A stretch of DNA of 64,000 nt. Origin: an uncultured Clostridia bacterium. GTDB lineage: Bacteria > Bacillota > Clostridia > Christensenellales > Pumilibacteraceae. Shown here in pieces: positions 49,973 to 58,275 of this stretch; position 1 is the first letter of the stretch, and every line of letters starts with the position of its first letter. Position numbers and translations under genes: made by a program. The notes below the pieces were generated by a model. The model was not told where the DNA came from, ran no database searches, and was given only the letters and a program-made list of their open reading frames with translations. The DNA lies in assembly GCA_948440265.1 (NCBI GenBank), contig CAOJOK010000005.1, positions 1 through 64,000 of the forward strand. The letters run 5' to 3'.

Positions 49973-52195
49973 TTACTCCTTTCGCTTATTTGTCAAATCT
50001 CGTATAAAGTGACTGTTCTGCCGTTTCAATTCGGCGAACGTAGCCTTTTCGGTAGCGTATTCGCGCAAGTCGTCTATGCCGATGGGCGAGCGCAAAGCCT
50101 TTTCCGTGAAGAAATCCGAGAAACAGTCTGTCGAAAACCGCTTGCTGTAAATCTTCTTCGACATAAGATAATACTTGTTTTCGCGTGTCCGTCCGTCCTG
50201 CGTTCCGCTTTCGACCTGTACGCGCAAAACGCAGTAACCGAAGCGATTATATATCCGCGCATAATAGCCGTGTATTGCCGCAGTAATCGCCTTAAACAGA
50301 TACATAAAAAGCGTATTGTCCGAGCGCACAAACCTATAACGGTAATATAAACTCGTGAACTTTCCGAAAAGCAGGGAATAGAGCAATTCCGCGAGAGTAA
50401 AGAACGGCATAGCAAGACGGGTTTCGCCGCTGTCCTCTATGTGTACTATGTCCGTAAGGTCCCGAGCGTCTGCGCCGAGGCTTTCGGGACGTTGCTCGTC
50501 GGTAATGACCTTGACGAAAGGGAAGTTGTCCACAGTGGCGGAGTGCCGCACCATTTTCAGCCAATCGTTAAAACCGTCGTTCTTTTGATTGACGGTTTTA
50601 TCTGTCTTGCGCTTGCCGTCAAGAGATTCCTTATTTCCTCGCTCTTTGCCTACTTCGGTAATGACTATAACGCCGAACTCGAAGCTGTCGGACTGCCGAT
50701 TGTTCTTTAATACCTTTTGCCCGAGCCGCAGAGCGTCGAAATCGAGAATGTGCGAATGTCTGCTGTAACTGTCTATAAGCCTGCTGTCGCGGCAAAAAAA
50801 GTCACTGTCCCACATAGGAAAATTACCGAGGTCGGAAATAAAATTGTCCTCTCGTATGGAGTAGTTCGAGAGCAAGAGCGAGGACTGAACGATGTAAATA
50901 AAATACAACTGCGCATAAGTTTCGAGAACTTCCCACAAAGACGTTATTTTCAGTCCGTCGTCGAAAGTATCGCCGTAGCGTTCGCTGTCATAGCCGAAAC
51001 AATTAAGGGCGGTAAAGCTTACCCGAATACCGTATCTGCGTTTAATATACCTTTTAACGCTTTTTACGCTATCGGTATTTAAATTACGACACACCTTATT
51101 CCATTCGGCTAAAATATGTACAAACTTTCGGCAAGTAGCGAGGTTGTAAACCTTATGCAGCGACATTGCTTGCCGGAGTTCGTTTTCGAACACTATCCAC
51201 GGAAAGTACGGGAATTTCAAATCGTTTTCAAGCAATTTTTCAAAAGCCTTATCTCGCAGCATAACCTCTTGCGAAAGAGCCATATCGGTAATAGCCGTCG
51301 TTTTCTTTTTTCCCATTGTTCCGCAAGTCATATAGACGACGGGACGGGCATTTATAAAGCCGCGATTTCGCCGTTCGAAATGATTGAGCCGCATATAGGC
51401 TATATTCTTGCGGAAACGGTCAAAAAGCGCAAGTCCGATTATTACCCACGCCCACGGCGGCACGAACGTCAGAACTGCGGAAAGGTCTATAAACAGTTTA
51501 TATACTTGCAGATACAGACTGCCGAGGTCGAAAGAAACGACGAAATAAAGATAGTACGCGAAGAACTCCGAAAGTATAGTAAAAGCGTTAAAATAAAACA
51601 GCCACAACAGCAGCCAAATCATTCTATAATACCGCTGCTCTTTTATAAAATTTACTAATGACACGGCAAAATTTTTCACAGGAATAAACACATAGAAAGC
51701 CGCCTTTTTGTATAACCGCAGCGGCTTGCTGTCGCGGTCGTAATCGTTGTTCGTCTTATTGAAGTACCGCGAGAAAGCAAGCCGCAATATAACAACAGCA
51801 GGAACGGCGAAGAGCAGGATAAGGCAGAACGTGTACAGCATATTCCCCATAAAGGCAAGATAAGCGAGGACGTTGTTTGAATTTACAAACAGCGTCCAAT
51901 AAGCCGAGAATTTGCCCTTAAAGCCGTCAAAGGTGTCGGGCAGGGGAATAGACGGTTTGGGCGGTGACGGCGTTTGAGAGGGAAACAGCGGTATTACGGG
52001 CAGGGTATTGACAGTCGGTTTTATACCGTGCTTTATACCGAAAAGTTCACAGAAAAAATATGCTGCGGACAGACCGAAATCCCGACCGCTCTCTATTATT
52101 CTTCCGAGAGCGCTGGGGAATATGAATATGCCGCAGAGTATGAAACCGAGCGTGATTACTATGCAAATAATGTGTCTGTAATTAAAGCGTTTCAC
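49973..52195 (-). CDS. Zot/pI-like or FtsK-like morphogenesis ATPase with N-terminal transmembrane region
   Basis: Several N-terminal TM segments; VVYMTCGTMGKKKTTAI (degenerate P-loop), VIVITEVGKERGN (Walker B-like), FPFVKVITDEQRPESLGADARDLTDIV; GTG at 52195 overlaps the stop of the 30-aa ORF. Confidence 0.6.
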   Translation of the reverse strand: MKRFNYRHIICIVITLGFILCGIFIFPSALGRIIESGRDFGLSAAYFFCELFGIKHGIKPTVNTLPVIPLFPSQTPSPPKPSIPLPDTFDGFKGKFSAYWTLFVNSNNVLAYLAFMGNMLYTFCLILLFAVPAVVILRLAFSRYFNKTNNDYDRDSKPLRLYKKAAFYVFIPVKNFAVSLVNFIKEQRYYRMIWLLLWLFYFNAFTILSEFFAYYLYFVVSFDLGSLYLQVYKLFIDLSAVLTFVPPWAWVIIGLALFDRFRKNIAYMRLNHFERRNRGFINARPVVYMTCGTMGKKKTTAITDMALSQEVMLRDKAFEKLLENDLKFPYFPWIVFENELRQAMSLHKVYNLATCRKFVHILAEWNKVCRNLNTDSVKSVKRYIKRRYGIRVSFTALNCFGYDSERYGDTFDDGLKITSLWEVLETYAQLYFIYIVQSSLLLSNYSIREDNFISDLGNFPMWDSDFFCRDSRLIDSYSRHSHILDFDALRLGQKVLKNNRQSDSFEFGVIVITEVGKERGNKESLDGKRKTDKTVNQKNDGFNDWLKMVRHSATVDNFPFVKVITDEQRPESLGADARDLTDIVHIEDSGETRLAMPFFTLAELLYSLLFGKFTSLYYRYRFVRSDNTLFMYLFKAITAAIHGYYARIYNRFGYCVLRVQVESGTQDGRTRENKYYLMSKKIYSKRFSTDCFSDFFTEKALRSPIGIDDLREYATEKATFAELKRQNSHFIRDLTNKRKE

Positions 52196-52284
52196 ACTTT
52201 CACCGCTGTAAAAACAAAGTACCCTATAACGGTCAGAATGACCGCACCGAGCAGAACCCAAAGTATTCTTTTAAAAGTTTTCAT
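52192..52284 (-). CDS. 30-aa single-TM microprotein MKTFKRILWVLLGAVILTVIGYFVFTAVKV
   Basis: Translated directly; stop codon overlaps the GTG start of the ATPase. Confidence 0.6.
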   Translation of the reverse strand: MKTFKRILWVLLGAVILTVIGYFVFTAVKV

Positions 52285-52310
52285 TTTGCTTTACCGCCCA
52301 TATAAACCGT

Positions 52311-52535
52311 TTACCAAAATGTTTTAATAACGTCGTCAAAGACTTTTTCGCGTTCGGCTCGTGTAAATATACGTCCGCTCTTTTCCTGACGAATAACGCA
52401 CGCACCGTGATACATTGCGCGCTGCTGAAACGTATCCCGATGCGTTTTTGCGTACTTATCGGCATTGCGTTTTTCCAAACCTTTGTGTGCGGCATTGCTT
52501 GCGCATAATCTGCGTTGCTGTTTTGTTCTTTTCAT
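52311..52535 (-). CDS. Small basic protein (74 aa)
   Basis: MKRTKQQRRLCASNAAHKG...; strong RBS aaaggagttaaattATG. Confidence 0.6.
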   Translation of the reverse strand: MKRTKQQRRLCASNAAHKGLEKRNADKYAKTHRDTFQQRAMYHGACVIRQEKSGRIFTRAEREKVFDDVIKTFW

Positions 52536-52591
52536 AATTTAACTCCTTTTTGAAAGTGCACTTTCAATTTTATTTATTTTTCGATTTTCGA

Positions 52592-52621
52592 TTGACATTC
52601 TTATACCGAATAAGGTATAAT
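52592..52621 (+). promoter_or_regulatory. Promoter TTGACA-N18-TATAAT
   Basis: Exact consensus hexamers. Confidence 0.8.
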
Positions 52622-52627
52622 ATAGCC

Positions 52628-52726
52628 AAGGTAGCGAACCTAACCGTTTCGGTTAGTTGTCGGCGTAACAATGTTATGTTCCGACCTCGCAGGCAAGAAG
52701 TGACGAAAGTCACTTCTTTTTCTTTT
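52628..52726 (+). ncRNA. Candidate small RNA with three hairpins and intrinsic terminator
   Basis: ctaaccgtttcggttag; gtcggcgtaacaatgttatgttccgac; aagaagtgac-GAAA-gtcacttctt followed by TTTTCTTTT; no plausible ORF. Confidence 0.7.
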
Positions 52727-53099
52727 GGTTTGTATGCCTTAAAATTCGCGCTTTATCGTGACTGCCGAGCATAAACCGTTCCTTGCCTTCGGGGAACACC
52801 TTTTTATCTTCCACGCGCAAAGGCTTGCCCGACATACGGTTTTTATCAAACCGTTGAAAGTCTACACCCGTCCGCTTCGGCAGTCCGTAACGCTCGTAAT
52901 TTATTTCGACTAACGCTTTATCCGCATTTTTGCCGTTTTCATCGAATTGCTTTATGCTTTTGAGTTTGGATACGGACACGCCGCGCTTGTTTTCGTCCAC
53001 GACGACATAATTGCGCTGCTTTTTCGGTTCGCGGTCTATGTACTTCGTTTCACCGCGAAACACTTTGCCTACATTCTTTTTATCGTTTCTTCTTGCCAT
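52710..53099 (-). CDS. Small basic protein (129 aa), unknown
   Basis: RBS aaaggagtgattttATG; MARRNDKKNVGKVFRGETKYIDRE. Confidence 0.65.
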   Translation of the reverse strand: MARRNDKKNVGKVFRGETKYIDREPKKQRNYVVVDENKRGVSVSKLKSIKQFDENGKNADKALVEINYERYGLPKRTGVDFQRFDKNRMSGKPLRVEDKKVFPEGKERFMLGSHDKARILRHTNQKKKK

Positions 53100-53103
53100 A
53101 AAA

Positions 53104-55107
53104 TCACTCCTTTTTCCTTTTGAATAGTTTACCTATTGCCTTAAACGGCGCGGTTATAAGCCAAACAACACCCTTTACAAGCAAGCCCAAAAGCGGCGAG
53201 ATAATAGGAAACAGCAAAACGCAAACGAGAACTATCGCAAGCAGCAGTAAAAGCGTTTTCCACCACTTGCTTATTTCGAAACGCACAGGCGGTGTTATCG
53301 CGCCTATAACATCAATCGGATTAGATACTACGGGAATAACGGTGTAAACGTCGTCTTTGCAGAAAGTCAATTGAATAATATCGAAGCCGAGAAAGACGGT
53401 TTCTCTTGCCGCATACGACTTATCTGCATATCCCGTAGCCACGCCGTTATCGTTTATGATGCAAGTCATTAAGTCGGTGGAAAAATAGTCGGTATCGGCG
53501 AAACGGAATAAAAACAGCGTCTGATTGTTCAGTTCGCATTCGTTAAACCGTTCCTTAATCTTGTCCACATCGGCTTTATCCACAAATAATTCGCTTGCAA
53601 CCGTTTCGACGTTGCCGTAAAGTTCGTTTCGCTTAACTTCGTGTATCGGTTCTATGCCGAGAACGTTATCATCAGACGGCGTTTTACCCAAGAGAGTCGC
53701 AAGAAACCCGTAATCGCAGACCTTGTCCCAAAACCCGTGATTTGAATTATACGCCATTAAATCGAATGTTTCACTCGCGTCTATGTCCACACAGTTATAT
53801 CCGACAGTGCGCCCGTTGTCGACGTATGTTTCGAATAAGTCCGCGCTTATCTGTCCGTCCTTAATCGGCAAATATCCGTTATTATGACTTTTATCATAAC
53901 CGTATATGTAATCGGTCAATTCTTCCGAAGAAACGGAATAGTCCGCAATGGCAGTCCCGCGAGAATGAAACAGATAGGGAAGATTGTCTATAAAAAGACT
54001 ATAATAATAATCGTAAGTATTTCCGTCAAACGTGGGACCGCCTTGCGCTTGCTTAACGTTCCAACAATAACTGTAACGGTTCGTGTAACTGTTTCCGACC
54101 ACCGTCTGAACTTCGTTATAAAACGAATACCTACGCTTTGCGTCGTAAGTTTCACCTATGGATTTGCCGACGTAGTTTTCCGAAAGAAAATCGTATGCGT
54201 CTTTATCGCTCGTAACTATAACCGGTCTTGTCAAATACTCGTACCATTCGGCTTTTATTTTTTGAAGTTTTCCGTAAGCCCGCAATACGTCGTTCGGAAC
54301 GCCGAAATACACGCTGCTTACTTGCGTTTGATGACCTTTGCCCAAACTCGACGAAGCAGTCCTGTAAACCGTGCTGCCGACTTGCAGTTCCACCGTTTCC
54401 AATTTTGCGGCGGTGCAGTCGAGCGTGCTTTCCGCCTCTCTGTCTGCGCCATAGCCCGCAGCAAAACCGCTGAACGTGTAAGAGCCGCCGATGGTGTAAG
54501 CCGTGGAGTTTTTTTCGCCTTTCGTCAAAAGTTCGACTTCGGCTATATCGTAACGCCGCGCGTTACTGTTTACACGTTCGGCTATCGTTTTGCCGTCAAA
54601 ATCGCTCTTTCGGTCTACGACTTTAAACTTGTAAAACAAATTTGTGTAATCGCCCTTTGACTTCGAACAGAACCGCAAATCGAATTTTTCGTAATCGGTA
54701 ACGACCACCGTTTTGTCCTCGCGTTCTTCCCATTGCACGCCGAGCGTAATCTTATTCGCATATCCGTCGGTCTGTATATCCAAATTTTGAGGGTTGTAAA
54801 AATACACATACAAGCCGTAGTTGTCCCGCATATTGACCTTAAACGAATAGCAATACTCTACAACGGTAAAGATTTCGGGGTGTTTCAAAACGCCCGTACT
54901 ATCGTAAGGATAGCGGGTAATATCGAAGTCGTCGCTGCTTGTAAGGTCGTCGAGTACGTCGGTATCATCAAAGGATATGGGAGCAGCGGCACGCGCAACC
55001 GTCGTACCGCTTCCCACAAAGGAGAAGATTATTGTAAACAGTGCAACGACAAGAGCCGCCGCGGTGTTTCTTATGTAAATCGCTCTTTGCATTTTCTCAT
55101 ACCTCAA
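53104..55107 (-). CDS. Secreted protein with signal peptide and C-terminal TM anchor; candidate minor virion/adsorption protein
   Basis: Signal-like N-terminus ending ARAAA; C-terminal WWKTLLLLLAIVLVCVLLFPIISPLLGLL and basic tail. Confidence 0.6.
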   Translation of the reverse strand: MRYEKMQRAIYIRNTAAALVVALFTIIFSFVGSGTTVARAAAPISFDDTDVLDDLTSSDDFDITRYPYDSTGVLKHPEIFTVVEYCYSFKVNMRDNYGLYVYFYNPQNLDIQTDGYANKITLGVQWEEREDKTVVVTDYEKFDLRFCSKSKGDYTNLFYKFKVVDRKSDFDGKTIAERVNSNARRYDIAEVELLTKGEKNSTAYTIGGSYTFSGFAAGYGADREAESTLDCTAAKLETVELQVGSTVYRTASSSLGKGHQTQVSSVYFGVPNDVLRAYGKLQKIKAEWYEYLTRPVIVTSDKDAYDFLSENYVGKSIGETYDAKRRYSFYNEVQTVVGNSYTNRYSYCWNVKQAQGGPTFDGNTYDYYYSLFIDNLPYLFHSRGTAIADYSVSSEELTDYIYGYDKSHNNGYLPIKDGQISADLFETYVDNGRTVGYNCVDIDASETFDLMAYNSNHGFWDKVCDYGFLATLLGKTPSDDNVLGIEPIHEVKRNELYGNVETVASELFVDKADVDKIKERFNECELNNQTLFLFRFADTDYFSTDLMTCIINDNGVATGYADKSYAARETVFLGFDIIQLTFCKDDVYTVIPVVSNPIDVIGAITPPVRFEISKWWKTLLLLLAIVLVCVLLFPIISPLLGLLVKGVVWLITAPFKAIGKLFKRKKE

Positions 55108-55655
55108 TGAAAGTTAATCGTAACCGTCGATTGTTCCTCTTCGCTGTATACGACGATTGACAGTCTGTCCTTTTCGTACAAATCTATATCCATAAAGCCC
55201 GTTACGGTGCTGTTTGGATAAACGACGGAAAGCAGTTCGCCGAGCGTAAGAGCAAAAGGAAGATACACTGTAAAATATCCGTCGTAAAGTTTTATATCAA
55301 AATAGTCTGTAAAGTCTATCCTATAAAACTCCAACGCTTTGCCGTCGACGGCAAATTCGGTCATATCGCAGTCTTTCATATTGTTTTCATTGAATACTAT
55401 TTGCACGGTGAAATTCTTTGCCTTTTCTGTCTTATCCGTAAGCCCGAAAACGTTTTTGCAATAAAATAGGGAATAAGCATCTTTCGGCAATTCGATATTT
55501 TCAGTTTTATAGGATATTTTTTCGTCGCCGTACTGCACATAGAAATTCTTTGCACCGTTATTGACGAACGCAATTATAAGTGTAACCGCGCCGATTACTA
55601 CGGCAAATATAATTGTATACAATATTACAGATACAGCATTGCCTGTCCTTTTCAT
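55104..55655 (-). CDS. N-terminally membrane-anchored protein (183 aa); candidate structural protein
   Basis: MKRTGNAVSVILYTIIFAVVIGAVTLIIAFVNNG TM; ATG overlaps the upstream-operon organisation. Confidence 0.6.
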   Translation of the reverse strand: MKRTGNAVSVILYTIIFAVVIGAVTLIIAFVNNGAKNFYVQYGDEKISYKTENIELPKDAYSLFYCKNVFGLTDKTEKAKNFTVQIVFNENNMKDCDMTEFAVDGKALEFYRIDFTDYFDIKLYDGYFTVYLPFALTLGELLSVVYPNSTVTGFMDIDLYEKDRLSIVVYSEEEQSTVTINFH

Positions 55656-55666
55656 AACACACCTCG

Positions 55667-56950
55667 TCAGCGTCTATGCAGTTTCTTTTTCGGGATAAGT
55701 GCGCAAACAACGGCAGCAATGGCAATAAGTAAACCTGCGGACAGCAAGATAGAAAGCCAATGCGTTTTCACAGTATTGACTACTTTATCCGTCCCCGTCA
55801 TTTCCTGCACGTTCACTTCATAATCTTCCGTTACTTGCGTTTGCGTAAAATCCGCTATTTCCGTACCGCTTACCGAGCGCACCGACGTTACCTGTAAATT
55901 TTGTGCATTTGCTTCCTGTACAATATCCACAAGCACGGTACCATATTCGACCGTTAAAGTGTCATATACTTCGCCGTCCACTTTAAAAGTAACGGTAAAC
56001 AACTTTATTTCCCATTTTGCCGTGAGAACAAAGTCATTCTTAACGGCTTGATTTTCATACTTTGTTCCATCACTCATATACCACCCGAGAAAATTATAAC
56101 CAGTGCGATAGGGAATTGGACAATTAACCGCAGTATTCCATTCGACCGTCATTTGCTCCGTATCCAAACCGTAACCGCCGTTACAATCAAAAGTAACGGT
56201 AAATGTATTTATTTCGAATTTTGCGTAAAAATTCATATCCGCCGTTATGGGTTCGCCGCTATACGGTATCGTCAAATCTTCGTCCAAATACCACCCGACA
56301 AAAGTATATCCCTCCTTTATAGGCTCTTCTGGCAATTCAAGCACTTTTTCTTTATACTCGATACGAAGATTATCCAACACGTCCGCAATTACTTCATCGG
56401 CAGTTGTATTACTTAAACTTTTTTCATACCGTGCGCCACCGTGAATATCTACGGAAAGCGATTTATCGCCAAAATAGATATTCAATTCCGCAAAAATAAT
56501 ATCCGGAACACTCGTAAAACAAATATAAAAATATAATTGAGGAGGATAAAAACCGCCTGTGGGTTTTTGAAAACCCGGCATAGTATAACTACCGCAAGAA
56601 AAATTAAAAGTATTATTTTCATTCGTTAAAAGATTTTTACAGTTAAAATCAAAAGATGAGTGAAAAACGATTTTACCTTGTCCCATTGCAGCATACGATT
56701 CCACATACGTCGAGTACGGAACAATATCGATAAACGATGAATTTACCGAAGACGCTTTTAAAATCTTACTTTGTATACCCCTTTCCGTTTCTTCTTCTTG
56801 CGGTGTATCTAACCAACCGTAAGGATTCCAATTCTTAAAGCCGCTCGTTATAGCCGCCGTGACCGCAACAGCAAGCAATATAACCGCAACGGTCACAAGT
56901 AGCCATTTTATGCCATCGCTTCTTTTATGTCTTTTAAGTTCGTTTTTCAT
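55667..56950 (-). CDS. Membrane-anchored protein with InlB/Listeria-Bacteroides repeats; candidate adhesin/receptor-binding protein
   Basis: GYTFVGWYLDEDLTIPY...FYAKFEINTFTVTFDCNGGYG...GYNFLGWYMSDGTKY...LTAKWE; TM at both ends. Confidence 0.75.
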   Translation of the reverse strand: MKNELKRHKRSDGIKWLLVTVAVILLAVAVTAAITSGFKNWNPYGWLDTPQEEETERGIQSKILKASSVNSSFIDIVPYSTYVESYAAMGQGKIVFHSSFDFNCKNLLTNENNTFNFSCGSYTMPGFQKPTGGFYPPQLYFYICFTSVPDIIFAELNIYFGDKSLSVDIHGGARYEKSLSNTTADEVIADVLDNLRIEYKEKVLELPEEPIKEGYTFVGWYLDEDLTIPYSGEPITADMNFYAKFEINTFTVTFDCNGGYGLDTEQMTVEWNTAVNCPIPYRTGYNFLGWYMSDGTKYENQAVKNDFVLTAKWEIKLFTVTFKVDGEVYDTLTVEYGTVLVDIVQEANAQNLQVTSVRSVSGTEIADFTQTQVTEDYEVNVQEMTGTDKVVNTVKTHWLSILLSAGLLIAIAAVVCALIPKKKLHRR

Positions 56951-57152
56951 TTAACACCTCGCTTTTTCCCAATTCGTTTTTAACTTCGTCGTAACTGTTT
57001 GCAGCATAAATACCCAAAGGCTCGCCCTTACGAGTACAACCTGTTTCAACAAATACGCCGTCGTTTTCTTCTTTTAAACAGTGAATACAATACAGCGGAA
57101 TAAGAATGCGCTCATTTGTGTCCTTTAATCTTACCTCCAAATATTCGTTCAT
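56934..57152 (-). CDS. Small hypothetical protein (72 aa)
   Basis: RBS gcgaggtgtgaaATG; overlaps the start of the InlB-repeat gene. Confidence 0.55.
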   Translation of the reverse strand: MNEYLEVRLKDTNERILIPLYCIHCLKEENDGVFVETGCTRKGEPLGIYAANSYDEVKNELGKSEVLNEKRT

Positions 57153-57193
57153 TTCACACCTCGCTTAAATTAAAATTTTTCTACATTTACAGT

Positions 57194-57427
57194 CGTTTAC
57201 TTGCAAGCCGTCAAGTGCCTTTCGCGGCATAAACCGCTTCGCTATTTATTCCACGGAACACTTGACTGCTTGCATTTTCCGCTGCTTTCGCTAAAACGCC
57301 GAAAGCGACTCAAAAAGGATTGTGAACCTTTCCAAGTCGCTTTTGCCGGCGTTATTTTGCAACGGAAAACCGTTCACTTGCTTTGTCACTTGCCGTTTTC
57401 TGTCTTTGCCTCTGCAATCTAAAAAGG
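57194..57427 (+). repeat. Structured repeat element, copy 2
   Basis: Near-identical first ~65 bp with copy 1; downstream stems retained by compensatory changes. Confidence 0.9.
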
Positions 57428-57486
57428 ATTATGAGAGGGGATAGGTGACGGCAGTTGTTTGAAAGATTAGCGTCAAAACCCGTCTA

Positions 57487-57933
57487 CTACACACCCCCTA
57501 ATGTTATTGCCATTTTAAGCAGTCCCGCATCGCTTTTACGCGCAGGCTTTACGTCGAACTCGACCGTCTTGCCGTCGCTCGTTACGCCGCGAAACATATA
57601 TGTATCGTAAGTCGTAACCTTGCCGTTGCTGTCCGTTCTTTCCGCTTCGCCGAGTATGACTTCCACTTCGTCGCACATATCAAAAAGGTAGTCTATTACC
57701 TCGTAACCGCCTTTATCCGACGGTGCGAAGTCGACTTTCGTTTCCCTTTCGCCGACTTTGACGGGAAGCATATAGCCGTAACACTGCCTTCCGTCGCGCG
57801 TCTTGTACAGTCTGCCGTGCTTGTCCACACTCGGGACACGTTTCACAAAAAGACGGGGAGTTTCCGAGAGAATTTCCGCTGCCGTCTTGACCGTTGCCGT
57901 TTCTGCTGCTTGTACATTCTTTTCATTTGCCAT
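57487..57933 (-). CDS. Hypothetical 148-aa protein; possible ssDNA-binding protein
   Basis: Intact ORF with RBS aaaggagt; functional guess rests on context and beta-rich sequence only. Confidence 0.55.
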   Translation of the reverse strand: MANEKNVQAAETATVKTAAEILSETPRLFVKRVPSVDKHGRLYKTRDGRQCYGYMLPVKVGERETKVDFAPSDKGGYEVIDYLFDMCDEVEVILGEAERTDSNGKVTTYDTYMFRGVTSDGKTVEFDVKPARKSDAGLLKMAITLGGV

Positions 57934-58088
57934 TTGATTTACTCCTTTGCGGTGGCTGCCGCTATAAAATATTTACCCTTGCGGGCTGGCGGGAACGGCG
58001 GGGTTTGCACCCGCTTTTCATCGCTTCCGACGTTCCCCTAAACGGGGCAGGGAAGAAGAGAGAAAACCCTGCTTTCCGTTAATGCTTT

Positions 58089-58271
58089 TCAATGCGACCA
58101 AGTTTCAATGCACGAAATGCTTTCGCACAAATCGTCGATATCTTCCGTCAGCATTTGCAAACGTTTCAAAGCGATTACGTCGCCTTTTTTCATAGTGGAC
58201 TCCGTTTCTTCGCGCTGCCGCTTTAAATCTCGAAGCGCGGCGTAATATATTTCAAGCGTGGATAAACTCAT
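58089..58271 (-). CDS. Small hypothetical protein (60 aa)
   Basis: Compact operon spacing. Confidence 0.5.
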   Translation of the reverse strand: MSLSTLEIYYAALRDLKRQREETESTMKKGDVIALKRLQMLTEDIDDLCESISCIETWSH

Positions 58272-58275
58272 ATAA

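Noticed and set aside
52271-52495. Alternative minus-strand ORF MPHTKVWKNAMPIST...
   Set aside because: Overlaps 52311-52535 in another frame and lacks an RBS, whereas MKRTKQQRR... has a strong AAAGGAG.
57201-57422. ORFs starting MQAVKCLSRHKPLRYLFH in both structured copies (46479-46718 region and 57201-57422)
   Set aside because: Protein frames diverge between copies after an indel while base pairing is kept, so the selection is on structure, not on the peptide.
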